A stretch of DNA of 64,000 bases. Source: Salinibacterium sp. M195 (GTDB lineage: Bacteria > Actinomycetota > Actinomycetes > Actinomycetales > Microbacteriaceae). The notes beneath the pieces are model-generated. The model searched no databases, had not been told where the DNA came from, and was given only the letters and a program-made list of their open reading frames with translations. A program made the position numbers and the translations under genes. Positions 50,245 to 58,195 of this stretch are shown here, in pieces. The stretch lies in assembly GCF_019443965.1 (NCBI RefSeq), contig NZ_CP040814.1, forward strand, positions 2,666,001 through 2,730,000, given 5' to 3'. Each line of letters opens with the position of its first letter. Position 1 is the stretch's first letter.

Positions 50245-51540
50245 CTAGCGCTGAGGCCAGCTGCGAGTCTCGGGGCCCGTGTACAGCTGCTGCGGGCGGC
50301 CAATCTTCGTGTTCGGGTCTTGGTTCATTTCGCGCCAGTTGGCGATCCAGCCCGGAAGGCGACCGATCGCGAATAGCACCGTGAACATGCGCGGCGGGAA
50401 GCCCATCGCCTTGTAGATGACTCCCGTATAGAAATCAACGTTGGGATAGAGCTTGCGCGAGATGAAATAGTCATCGGCAAGGGCAACCTCTTCGAGTTCA
50501 CGGGCGATGTCGAGAAGAGGGTCGCTGACGCCGAGATCAGCAAGAACCTCATCCGCACTCTCTTTCACGAGTCGAGCACGTGGGTCGAAGCTCTTGTAGA
50601 CGCGGTGACCGAAGCCCATCAGGCGCACGCCTTCTTCTTTGCGCTTGACTCGCTCGACGAACTTCTGCACGCCTTCACCCGACTGCTGAATCTCGCCGAG
50701 CATCTTGAGCACTGCCTCGTTAGCGCCACCGTGAAGTGGGCCGTAGAGGGCGTTAATGCCGGCGGAGATTGACGCGAAGATATTGGCTTCAGTCGAACCG
50801 ACGAGGCGCACCGTTGACGTGGATGCATTCTGTTCGTGGTCTTCGTGCAAGATGAGGAGGCGGTCGAGCGCCTTGCTCAGCACGGGGTTGACCACGTACT
50901 CCTCGGCCATATTGCCAAAGTTGAGCTTTAAGAAGTTGTCAACAAAGCTGAGCGAGTTGTCGGGGTAAAGCAACGCTTGCCCGAGTGACTTCTTGTGGGC
51001 GTAAGCGGCAATCACGGGCAACTTTGCCAGCAAACGGATGGTCGACAGTTCGACCTGCTCCTGGTCGCGCACATCGTGGGAGTCTTCGTAGTACGTGGAC
51101 AGCGCGGATACAGCGCTGGAGAGCACTGACATCGGGTGCGCACTGTGCGGCAACGCATCAAAGAAACGACGGAGGTCTTCATGCAGCAGCGTGTGGCGAC
51201 GAATCTTCTCGTCAAATTCCTCGAGCTGCGACTTCGACGGGATCTCGCCGTAGATGAGTAGCCACGCCACCTCGAGGTACGTGGAGTTGGCCGCAACTTC
51301 TTCGATCGCGTAGCCGCGGTAGCGCAGAATTCCACGATCGCCATCGATGTAGGTGATTTCACTACGGGTCGAGGCTGTGTTCACGAAACCTTGATCAAGC
51401 GCCGTGTAACCGGTCTGCTTCATGAAGGTCGAGATATCGATGCTGTTGTGACCATCGACTCCACGGATTATCGGGAATTCGGCTTCGCCACCCGGAAAGT
51501 GGAGCGTGGCCTTCTCTGGGTCTTGAGGAGCTTCATTCAC
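50245..51540 (-). CDS. gltA: Citrate synthase
   Basis: A 431-residue type I/II hexameric-type citrate synthase condensing oxaloacetate and acetyl-CoA. Catalytic triad regions: GPLHGGANEAV, GFGHRVYKSFDPRA and NVDFYTGVIYKAMG. The N-terminal beta domain (1-60) is present as in GltA of Gram-negative bacteria and actinobacteria. The start is GTG at 51540 with TAGGCT 6 nt upstream. Monocistronic between two terminator or spacer regions. Confidence 0.95.
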   Translation of the reverse strand: MNEAPQDPEKATLHFPGGEAEFPIIRGVDGHNSIDISTFMKQTGYTALDQGFVNTASTRSEITYIDGDRGILRYRGYAIEEVAANSTYLEVAWLLIYGEIPSKSQLEEFDEKIRRHTLLHEDLRRFFDALPHSAHPMSVLSSAVSALSTYYEDSHDVRDQEQVELSTIRLLAKLPVIAAYAHKKSLGQALLYPDNSLSFVDNFLKLNFGNMAEEYVVNPVLSKALDRLLILHEDHEQNASTSTVRLVGSTEANIFASISAGINALYGPLHGGANEAVLKMLGEIQQSGEGVQKFVERVKRKEEGVRLMGFGHRVYKSFDPRARLVKESADEVLADLGVSDPLLDIARELEEVALADDYFISRKLYPNVDFYTGVIYKAMGFPPRMFTVLFAIGRLPGWIANWREMNQDPNTKIGRPQQLYTGPETRSWPQR

Positions 51541-51546
51541 TCTTAC

Positions 51547-51552
51547 AGCCTA
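51547..51552 (-). promoter_or_regulatory. -10 box, leaderless promoter of gltA
   Basis: Minus-strand TAGGCT, 6 nt before the GTG at 51540. Confidence 0.6.
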
Positions 51553-51639
51553 CAAGGCTTGAATGGCCACCGTCACACCAACCAAGCAAACCGAGCGCGC
51601 TTTGGAGATCAGCGACAAGCCCTCGGCTAGTTAGTGCAC

Positions 51640-52746
51640 TTAAGCCAGCAATTCGAGGCGCGCTACGGCATCCGCGATCGTGTGATCACTAGCTGTGAGG
51701 GCGATTCGTACGTGCCGAGCAGGTTCTTCACCATAGAACGAGCCGGGGACCACCAGGATGCCGGCTTGCGCGAGATCGCCAACCGTCTGCCATGAATCTT
51801 CGTTCTTAGTCGCCCACAAATACAGTCCAGCAATGCTGTCATCAATATAAAAACCGGCTCGCCTGAGAGCGGGAAGCAGCTTCGCGCGTCGCGCTCGATA
51901 CAGTTCGCGCTGAGCCGCAACATGGGCTTCGTCGCGCAGCGCAGTGACCATGGCCGCCTGAACGGGACCAGGGGCGATCAACCCGGCGTGCTTGCGAACG
52001 GCGAGGAGTTCAGAAATGAGAGCCGAGCATCCCGCCACAAAAGCAGCGCGATAACCGGCAAGGTTCGACTGCTTGCTTAGCGAATACACCGCAAGCACTG
52101 ACGAACGATCATCACCGATCACTTCGGGATCGAGAATTGAGGGCGTGGGATCTGGCCCACTCCAATTCAACTCGGCATAGCATTCGTCAGAGGCGATTAC
52201 CGCACCAAGCTCGCGAGCGCGGGCAACTGCCGCCCGAAGCTGTTCAACATCGAGAACACGACCGTCAGGATTACCCGGGCTATTGAGCCACACGAGAGCG
52301 GTGTTCTCGGGCCACTCAGCGGGATTGTCAGAAGCAACGGCTGTTGCGCCAACCACCGCCGCGCCAATCGCATACGTCGGGTACGCCACCGAAGGATGCA
52401 CGACGACATCCCCCTTGCCGAGGCCGAGCAACAGCGGCAGCAACGCCACGAGCTCTTTTGAGCCGATCGTTGGCAGCACGTTGTTGACAGTGAGACCGGT
52501 TACTCTACGGCGACGGGCGAACCATTCAACAATCGCTTCACGCAATTGCACGGTGCCAGTCGTCGTGGGGTAGGCGTGAGCATCCGTTGCTGACGCAAGC
52601 GTCTCGCGAATGATGTCTGGAGTCGGGTCTACCGGCGAACCCACCGACAGATCAACGAAACCGTCGGGGTGAGTGCGCGCGATGTTTCCATAGGGAACGA
52701 GGGCGTCCCAGGGAAAGTCGGGCAGAGCCAACGGCGTGCGTGCCAT
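51640..52746 (-). CDS. dapC: N-succinyldiaminopimelate aminotransferase
   Basis: A 368-residue class I PLP aminotransferase of the actinobacterial DapC type, converting N-succinyl-2-amino-6-oxopimelate to N-succinyl-LL-diaminopimelate. Motifs: the opening LPDFPWDALVPYG and DLSVGSPVDPTP, NSPGNPDGRVL, ASDECYAEL and the PLP-lysine YSLSKQSNLAGYRAAF. Linkage downstream of fdxA is conserved (M. tuberculosis Rv1177-Rv1178). Its ATG shares one base with the fdxA stop (TGATG), so translation is coupled. Confidence 0.92.
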   Translation of the reverse strand: MARTPLALPDFPWDALVPYGNIARTHPDGFVDLSVGSPVDPTPDIIRETLASATDAHAYPTTTGTVQLREAIVEWFARRRRVTGLTVNNVLPTIGSKELVALLPLLLGLGKGDVVVHPSVAYPTYAIGAAVVGATAVASDNPAEWPENTALVWLNSPGNPDGRVLDVEQLRAAVARARELGAVIASDECYAELNWSGPDPTPSILDPEVIGDDRSSVLAVYSLSKQSNLAGYRAAFVAGCSALISELLAVRKHAGLIAPGPVQAAMVTALRDEAHVAAQRELYRARRAKLLPALRRAGFYIDDSIAGLYLWATKNEDSWQTVGDLAQAGILVVPGSFYGEEPARHVRIALTASDHTIADAVARLELLA

Positions 52747-53081
52747 CAGTCTGAGGATCCGCCACCCTCGGGAAGCGCAGCAACGAGCGGGTGATCCATG
52801 TGGATAACGCCTACCTTCGCGGCCCCACCGGGCGAACTCTTCTCAAGCATGTCGAAGAATTCGACATTGACCTTGTAATAATCCGCCCATTTGTCTGGCG
52901 TATCGTCTTCGTAGTAAATGGCCTCAACGGGGCACACTGGCTCACAGGCTCCACAATCGACGCACTCATCCGGGTGAATGTAGAGCATGCGGTCGCCCTC
53001 GTAGATGCAATCGACCGGGCATTCGTCGACACATGCGCGATCCTTCAGATCGACACACGGCTGGGCGATGATGTACGTCAA
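52746..53081 (-). CDS. fdxA: Seven-iron ferredoxin
   Basis: A 111-residue ferredoxin. Cysteines 9, 17, 21 and 25 and then 40, 43, 46 and 50 give the pattern of 7Fe ferredoxins: by analogy with Azotobacter FdI, C9/C17/C50 hold a 3Fe-4S cluster and C21/C40/C43/C46 a 4Fe-4S cluster, with C25 free. The long C-terminal tail (60-111) is typical of actinobacterial FdxA/FdxC. The start codon is TTG at 53081, overlapping the upstream stop as TTGA, with AAAGGTG about 11 nt before. Second gene of the operon. Confidence 0.93.
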   Translation of the reverse strand: MTYIIAQPCVDLKDRACVDECPVDCIYEGDRMLYIHPDECVDCGACEPVCPVEAIYYEDDTPDKWADYYKVNVEFFDMLEKSSPGGAAKVGVIHMDHPLVAALPEGGGSSD

Positions 53082-54085
53082 GAGATATCCGCACCTTTCA
53101 CGGGAGAGTTCAACTCAATGTTATCGCGGCTCGACATCGAAGCCTGACGATTCACCCGGGGCCAGCCAACAACCAGTAGGACGATGAGCACGGGTGCGAA
53201 AGTCCAGACGTACCCGACAACGTTTGCGGGGATAAGGATCGTGCCCCCAGGCATCGACATTGCCAGGAGCGCCGACATCAACAGCACTCCAAGCGAAGCG
53301 AAACTCGCCGCGACGCGAGTGTCATAGATCAACCGCAAACCGAGAACGAGTGCTGTTGTTAGCGCGAGCGCGGCAATGATCCCCCACGGAATTCGCGCCC
53401 CCAGAATTGTGATCGCTGACTGATGAACCGCGGTCAGCACAAGCCCAACAAGCGCGCCAACTGCGGTCGAGGCGACGGCAAGCACCACACGCTCGACGCT
53501 GCTGCGTTCGCCGATCACCAGTTCGCGACGGCGTAACCGGCGCAGATATTCGACCGGCGTAGCGATGTTTTCTCCCACGGGCAATTCATCGCCGTACATT
53601 TCGCGAGCTCGGCGCTTAATCGCGATGGCGGTTGCGGAAGAAACTGTCACCCCTCGATCGACGGGCACAGACGACGCCGTATAGAGCGGAACACCGGCAA
53701 GCTCGGTAGCGAGCGCGGATGCCTCGTGCACGAGCAGCGCTTCTGTGGGCTGAGTGGCACCGCTGTTCGAGCTCGCGTAGCTCACCACAACATCAGGCTT
53801 AAGAGAGGTAATGGCGGCCGCGAGATCGGCCGCGAGAGCGCGTGGTGTTAGCGAACTGAATTGACGGCCGCTGTCTTCACGCAAAGTGTGGTGGGCGGTG
53901 ATCCCCAAGAGTTCACGCACACTGGCGTCGATGGCGCTTGAGTCTGGTGAGCCGCTGCAGCTGAGCACAATCAGTTCGGTGCCCCGCTGCACCAGGGTCG
54001 CAATGGTGGCCCCGAAAACCGCCGCTTCGTCTTCTGGGCGCGAAACGATGACCAGCACCCGCTGTGCACGATCTTTCACTGTCAT
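53078..54085 (-). CDS. Degenerate MshB/PIG-L-like domain fused to a four-helix membrane domain
   Basis: A 335-residue protein. Residues 1-140 follow the LmbE/PIG-L deacetylase fold and resemble MshB: a strand VLVIVS, then FGATIATLVQRG and ELIVLSC. But the AHPDDE motif is SRPEDE (15-20) and the HPDH region is TQPTE (about 111-115), so the zinc His ligands and base are gone. Residues 198-308 form about four membrane helices. It is upstream of fdxA-dapC with coupled translation; in M. tuberculosis mshB (Rv1170) lies close to fdxC-dapC. The start is the ATG at 54085 with GGAGGA upstream; the longer open frame crosses the iron box and efeU. Function unknown. Confidence 0.72.
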   Translation of the reverse strand: MTVKDRAQRVLVIVSRPEDEAAVFGATIATLVQRGTELIVLSCSGSPDSSAIDASVRELLGITAHHTLREDSGRQFSSLTPRALAADLAAAITSLKPDVVVSYASSNSGATQPTEALLVHEASALATELAGVPLYTASSVPVDRGVTVSSATAIAIKRRAREMYGDELPVGENIATPVEYLRRLRRRELVIGERSSVERVVLAVASTAVGALVGLVLTAVHQSAITILGARIPWGIIAALALTTALVLGLRLIYDTRVAASFASLGVLLMSALLAMSMPGGTILIPANVVGYVWTFAPVLIVLLVVGWPRVNRQASMSSRDNIELNSPVKGADIS

Positions 54086-54144
54086 TCCTCCGCCATTAGT
54101 TCTGCAGTAGACAGAATAAGCACAGGTAGGGGAATTAGGGTTGA

Positions 54145-54163
54145 TTAGGTTAGGCTTACCAAC
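54145..54163. promoter_or_regulatory. IdeR/DtxR-type iron box
   Basis: TTAGGTTAGGCTTACCAAC matches the IdeR/DmdR consensus TTAGGTTAGSCTAACCTAA at about 16 of 19 positions. It lies in the 110-bp divergent region, 32 bp before efeU, and could also control the opposite operon. Confidence 0.82.
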
Positions 54164-54195
54164 CTGTCGAAATTCCTTAGTCACGAGAGATCCCA

Positions 54196-55053
54196 GTGCT
54201 CGCAAACTTCTTGATCGGCCTCCGCGAAGGCCTCGAAGCCGCTCTCGTCGTCGGCATTCTGATCGCCTACGTGCGCAAGATTGACCGCCGGGATGTCCTC
54301 CCCCGCATTTGGCTTGGCGTTGCGATCGCCATCGTGCTTTCACTTGGACTCGGCGCGAGCCTCACCTTTGGTGCCTATGGACTCTCATTCCAAGCCCAAG
54401 AACTCATCGGCGGCATCCTTTCCATCATCGCCACCGCGTTTGTCACCTGGATGATTTTCTGGATGCTGCGCGCCGCACGCGGCCTTGGTCGCGAACTCCG
54501 CAGCGAAGTCGACTCGCATCTGACCGGAGCCGGTTGGGGGCTCGTACTCGTCGCCTTCCTCGCCGTCGGCCGCGAAGGAATCGAGACGGCACTATTCATT
54601 TGGGCTGCGGTACAAGCCAGCGGTTCAACCGTGCTTCCTCTCACCGGCGCCGCACTCGGCATCGCCGCCGCAATCGTTCTTGGCTATCTCATCTATCGCG
54701 GAGTCGTGAGCATCAACCTCACTCGCTTCTTCACCTGGACGGGCGCGATCCTCATCGTTGTCGCCGCCGGCGTCCTCTCTTATGGCGTGCATGACTTGCA
54801 GGAGGCTGGCGTTCTCCCAGGGCTGCACGCCCTTGCCTTTGATGTCAGCGCGGCCATCCCGCCCGACAGCTGGTACGGCACCCTCCTCAAGGGCACCTTC
54901 AACTTCTCCCCCGCCACGACGTGGCTAGAGGCAGCAGTGTGGCTCGCCTACGTCGGCACCGTCATGACCATTTTTATTCGCACCGTTCGCAGCAACAAGC
55001 GCACCGATAAGCCGCTCGTTCCTGCACCCCACCTCAGCACTCAAGGAGCCTGA
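54196..55053 (+). CDS. efeU: Iron permease EfeU (FTR1 family)
   Basis: A 285-residue membrane protein with seven helices. The two iron-binding R-E-G-x-E motifs are present: REGLE at 10-14 and REGIE at 126-130. It is the transport channel of the EfeUOB elemental or ferrous/ferric iron uptake system. GTG start at 54196. The stop overlaps the efeO ATG by one base (TGATG). The iron box upstream predicts repression when iron is sufficient. Confidence 0.94.
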   Translation: MLANFLIGLREGLEAALVVGILIAYVRKIDRRDVLPRIWLGVAIAIVLSLGLGASLTFGAYGLSFQAQELIGGILSIIATAFVTWMIFWMLRAARGLGRELRSEVDSHLTGAGWGLVLVAFLAVGREGIETALFIWAAVQASGSTVLPLTGAALGIAAAIVLGYLIYRGVVSINLTRFFTWTGAILIVVAAGVLSYGVHDLQEAGVLPGLHALAFDVSAAIPPDSWYGTLLKGTFNFSPATTWLEAAVWLAYVGTVMTIFIRTVRSNKRTDKPLVPAPHLSTQGA

Positions 55054-56225
55054 TGACACCCCGCCCCTCCCGCCTCGGTTACGCCGCGGCGGCAACAATT
55101 GCTGCGCTCGCTTTGAGCGGCTGCGTCGCCAACAACACAGCTGCCACCGCCAATAACACGATCACGGTCGACAGCAGCGCTGAGGAGTGCGCGGTCAGTG
55201 CCGCCGAGGCAGCCAGCGGCAACCTCATCTTTTCGGTGACCAACTCAGGAGACCAAGTCACCGAGTTCTATTTGCTGGCGGATGACGGCTTGCGCATCGT
55301 TGGCGAGGTCGAGAACATTGGCCCCGGCATTAGCCGCGACCTCGTCGTGCTCGCCCAGCCTGGTGACTACTTCACAATTTGCAAGCCTGGCATGATCGGT
55401 GAGGGAATCGGCAAGGCGGCTTTCACGGTCACCGACTCTGGCGAGGATCTGTCGTTCAGCGGCGACATCGCCGAACAGGTGGATGCCGCGAACGCCAACT
55501 ACAAGAGCTATGTCAAAGACCAGATCGAGAACCTTGTTGTTGGCACTGAAGACTTTGCTGCCGCGTACATCGCCGGAGACGACGATACCGCTCGGGCGCT
55601 CTACGCTCCCACCCGCGTTTTTTGGGAGCGCGTCGAGACAGTAGCCGAGTCGTTCGGTGACCTCGACCCACGCATGGACCTGCGTGAGGCCGACCTCGAA
55701 GACGGTCAAGAGTGGACCGGCTGGCACGCCATCGAAAAGGATCTTTGGCCCGCGGATGCCGAGGCTGGCTTCGAAGCCTATGACCAGTCGAAGCGTGAAG
55801 CGCTCGCTTCCCAGCTCGTCGCTGACACCAACACTCTTTACAACAACGTGCAAGATCTCGAGTTCACTCTCGACCAGCAGACTAACGGCGCTATCGGCCT
55901 CCTCGACGAGGTCGCCAGTGGCAAGGTTACCGGCGAAGAAGAATTCTGGTCGCACACTGACCTCTGGGATTTCCAAGCCAACATTGACGGCGCTCGAGTT
56001 CTCTACGAGGGCGTGCGTGACATCCTGATTGAGAAGGATGCCGACCTCGCGACCACACTCGACGCTGAGTTCGACCAGTTGCAGACGTTGCTTGATGCGC
56101 AGAAGGAAGGCGACGGCTTCCGCCTCTATACCGAGTTGTCGACGTCAGAAATTCGCGCATTCTCCGACCAGGTCAATGCCCTTGCTGAGCCCCTTTCTCG
56201 CCTCACCGCAGTATTGGTGCTCTAA
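55053..56225 (+). CDS. efeO: EfeO iron-uptake lipoprotein (cupredoxin plus M75 domain)
   Basis: A 390-residue lipoprotein: signal peptide with lipobox LSGC (lipidated Cys24), an N-terminal cupredoxin-like domain (about 35-130) and an M75/imelysin-like helical domain (about 145-390) carrying the HxxE motif HAIE at 225-228. It presents iron to EfeU on the outer surface. Cysteines 46 and 110 could form a disulphide in the cupredoxin domain. Translationally coupled to efeU. Confidence 0.93.
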   Translation: MTPRPSRLGYAAAATIAALALSGCVANNTAATANNTITVDSSAEECAVSAAEAASGNLIFSVTNSGDQVTEFYLLADDGLRIVGEVENIGPGISRDLVVLAQPGDYFTICKPGMIGEGIGKAAFTVTDSGEDLSFSGDIAEQVDAANANYKSYVKDQIENLVVGTEDFAAAYIAGDDDTARALYAPTRVFWERVETVAESFGDLDPRMDLREADLEDGQEWTGWHAIEKDLWPADAEAGFEAYDQSKREALASQLVADTNTLYNNVQDLEFTLDQQTNGAIGLLDEVASGKVTGEEEFWSHTDLWDFQANIDGARVLYEGVRDILIEKDADLATTLDAEFDQLQTLLDAQKEGDGFRLYTELSTSEIRAFSDQVNALAEPLSRLTAVLVL

Positions 56226-56288
56226 CCCTTCTCGACACGGGCGAGAACGATTACTTCTTGCCTTCCCAACCACAACGAAAGAACAGCA

Positions 56289-57560
56289 ATGCCTACTGAC
56301 AACAGCACTGGACTCTCCCGTCGAGGGCTCTTCGGCCTCGCGGGCGCTGGTGTTGTCGGTGCGGGTCTCGGTGCCGGTGGCGCTTTCGCTTTCGCAAACG
56401 GTGGCGGCACATCGACTAACGGAAACGATGTTGCCGCGACCTACCCGTTCTTCGGCGAGCACCAGTCGGGCATCATCACTCCCGCTCAGGATCGGCTTCA
56501 TTTCGCTGCGTTCGACGTCAATGACATCTCGCGCGACGAACTAATTGAATTGCTCAAAGACTGGAGCTACGCTGCAGCACGCATGACGGCGGGCGACGCT
56601 GCTGGTGATTACGGTCCCGCTGGCGGCCCCTACGATGCTCCACCGGATGACACTGGCGAGGCTCTCGACCTTCCACCAGGCGGACTCACCGTCACCTTCG
56701 GTTTTGGCGCAGGGCTCTTCGACGACCGCTTCGGGCTCGCGGGCAAGCGTCCCGCCGCGCTTATTGACCTTCCTAAGTTCCCGAGCGACGCCCTCCTGCC
56801 CGAACTCGTCGGCGGTGACCTGTGCATCCAAGCGTGCAGCGATGACCCTCAGGTGGCAGTCCACGCGATCCGCAATCTCTCTCGGATCGCCTTTGGCCGG
56901 GCGACCCTGCGCTGGTCACAGCTCGGCTTCGGACGCACGTCGTCGACTACGCAAGCGCAGAAGACTCCCCGCAACCTGTTCGGATTCAAAGATGGCACCG
57001 CGAACCTTCGAGCCGAAGATACTGAAGGCGTCAACGAACACGTCTGGGCCAACGCAGGCGACGGTACGGCGTGGATGGTCGGCGGCTCGTACCTCGTTAG
57101 CCGCAAGATTCGCATGACCGTCGAAACTTGGGATCGCACCTCGTTGCGTGAACAAGAGACAATCTTTGGACGCACCAAGGGCGAAGGCGCACCGCTCAGT
57201 GGCGGAACCGAATTCACCGAACCTGATTTCGACAAGTCTGGCCGTGATGATGCGCCGCTTATTGACGAGAACTCGCACGTGAAACTCGCGCATCCTGACA
57301 CCCACGATGGCGTTCAGATCTTGCGTCGCGGCTACAACTTCGTTGACGGCAACGACGATCTCGGGCGACTTAATGCTGGGCTCTTCTTCATCAGCTTTCA
57401 GCGTGACCCGGAAAGCCAGTTCGTGCCCATCCAGTTAGCGCTCTCGCGCAACGACCTCATGAATGAATACGTGCGTTACGTCGGCTCGGCCATCTTCGCC
57501 GTGCCTCCTGGCGCTAGTTCCTCAAGCTTTGTCGGCGCTGGGATGTTCGACCTGGCCTAA
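56289..57560 (+). CDS. efeB: EfeB, Tat-exported DyP-type haem peroxidase
   Basis: A 423-residue DyP-type peroxidase. A Tat signal SRRGLFGLAGAG begins at residue 10, with the twin arginines at 11-12. The DyP signature GFKDGTAN and the haem-ligand region ENSHVKLAHP ... ILRRGYNF are intact. EfeB is the third part of EfeUOB, proposed to oxidise ferrous iron or release iron from haem. It lies 63 bp after efeO and needs the Tat system, whose TatB gene is also in this window. Confidence 0.94.
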   Translation: MPTDNSTGLSRRGLFGLAGAGVVGAGLGAGGAFAFANGGGTSTNGNDVAATYPFFGEHQSGIITPAQDRLHFAAFDVNDISRDELIELLKDWSYAAARMTAGDAAGDYGPAGGPYDAPPDDTGEALDLPPGGLTVTFGFGAGLFDDRFGLAGKRPAALIDLPKFPSDALLPELVGGDLCIQACSDDPQVAVHAIRNLSRIAFGRATLRWSQLGFGRTSSTTQAQKTPRNLFGFKDGTANLRAEDTEGVNEHVWANAGDGTAWMVGGSYLVSRKIRMTVETWDRTSLREQETIFGRTKGEGAPLSGGTEFTEPDFDKSGRDDAPLIDENSHVKLAHPDTHDGVQILRRGYNFVDGNDDLGRLNAGLFFISFQRDPESQFVPIQLALSRNDLMNEYVRYVGSAIFAVPPGASSSSFVGAGMFDLA

Positions 57561-57609
57561 TCCGGCTGTGGGTATCCGGGTTGCAGGTATCCGAGTTGCT
57601 GACTTCGCG

Positions 57610-58062
57610 CTATTCGCCGATGGGCGTGACCGTGTAGTTCGCGGTGTAACCGTCATCGCTTTGCGCAACAACAACGACAGCGTTCCACAGGTCATTGCTG
57701 AAGATGACCGTGCCAGCCCCCTCAGAGCCGCTGGCCTGTGCTTGCGACTCGTAGCCCGCATCCGTGAACTGCGTCTCGATGAAGTCGAGCGGTGACTCAG
57801 CGCCAGCGGCAATTGTGACGTTGAACGAACGATTTTCACCGTCGGCCACAGAAATCCCAAAGATAACGTCGCCCGCGATGACGGGAACCTCGCTGGGGAA
57901 GCCATCGGGTATCGACTTACCGCCGACATCTATTGCTCCGCCCGACGCTTTCTCGACAATTGCCTCGAGCGGGTTGACGGAACATGCCGACAATGACACG
58001 GCACCACCGATTGTCAGAAGGATGGCGATGGCGACGTTGACTCTACGACGTGCGGTAAACAT
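57610..58062 (-). CDS. Small lipoprotein, unknown function
   Basis: A 150-residue protein with an N-terminal signal peptide and a lipobox SLSAC (lipidated Cys27). The mature part is a single acidic beta-rich domain (for example FGISVADGENRSFNVTIAAG and NAVVVVAQSDDGYTANYTV). I recognise no family. The ATG at 58062, with GGGAGAAAC upstream, gives the expected signal peptide; an upstream start would add 13 residues before it. It sits alone between efeB (convergent) and typA. Confidence 0.75.
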   Translation of the reverse strand: MFTARRRVNVAIAILLTIGGAVSLSACSVNPLEAIVEKASGGAIDVGGKSIPDGFPSEVPVIAGDVIFGISVADGENRSFNVTIAAGAESPLDFIETQFTDAGYESQAQASGSEGAGTVIFSNDLWNAVVVVAQSDDGYTANYTVTPIGE

Positions 58063-58111
58063 TGTTTCTCCCGTGAATGAACTGGATCGAGGCGAACGCA
58101 CTCGTTAACGA

Positions 58112-58150
58112 ACGATGCAGCCACGGTCTCAATGACCGTAGCTGCATCGT
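58112..58150 (-). terminator. Long hairpin, probable typA terminator
   Basis: ACGATGCAGC-c-ACGGTC pairs with GACCGT-a-GCTGCATCGT around a 5-nt loop; read as minus-strand RNA the internal mismatch becomes a U-G wobble, giving a continuous 17-bp stem. The tail (TCGTTAACG) is only moderately T-rich. It lies 46 bp after the typA stop. Confidence 0.7.
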
Positions 58151-58195
58151 ACTCTCGCTGGCTAAACGATTGCTCGCTAGCTCAACGGGAGTGAG

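Noticed and set aside
54086-54343. Upstream extension of the MshB-like gene
   Set aside because: It would translate the iron box and the complement of the efeU start; the GGAGGA-preceded ATG at 54085 fits the fold.
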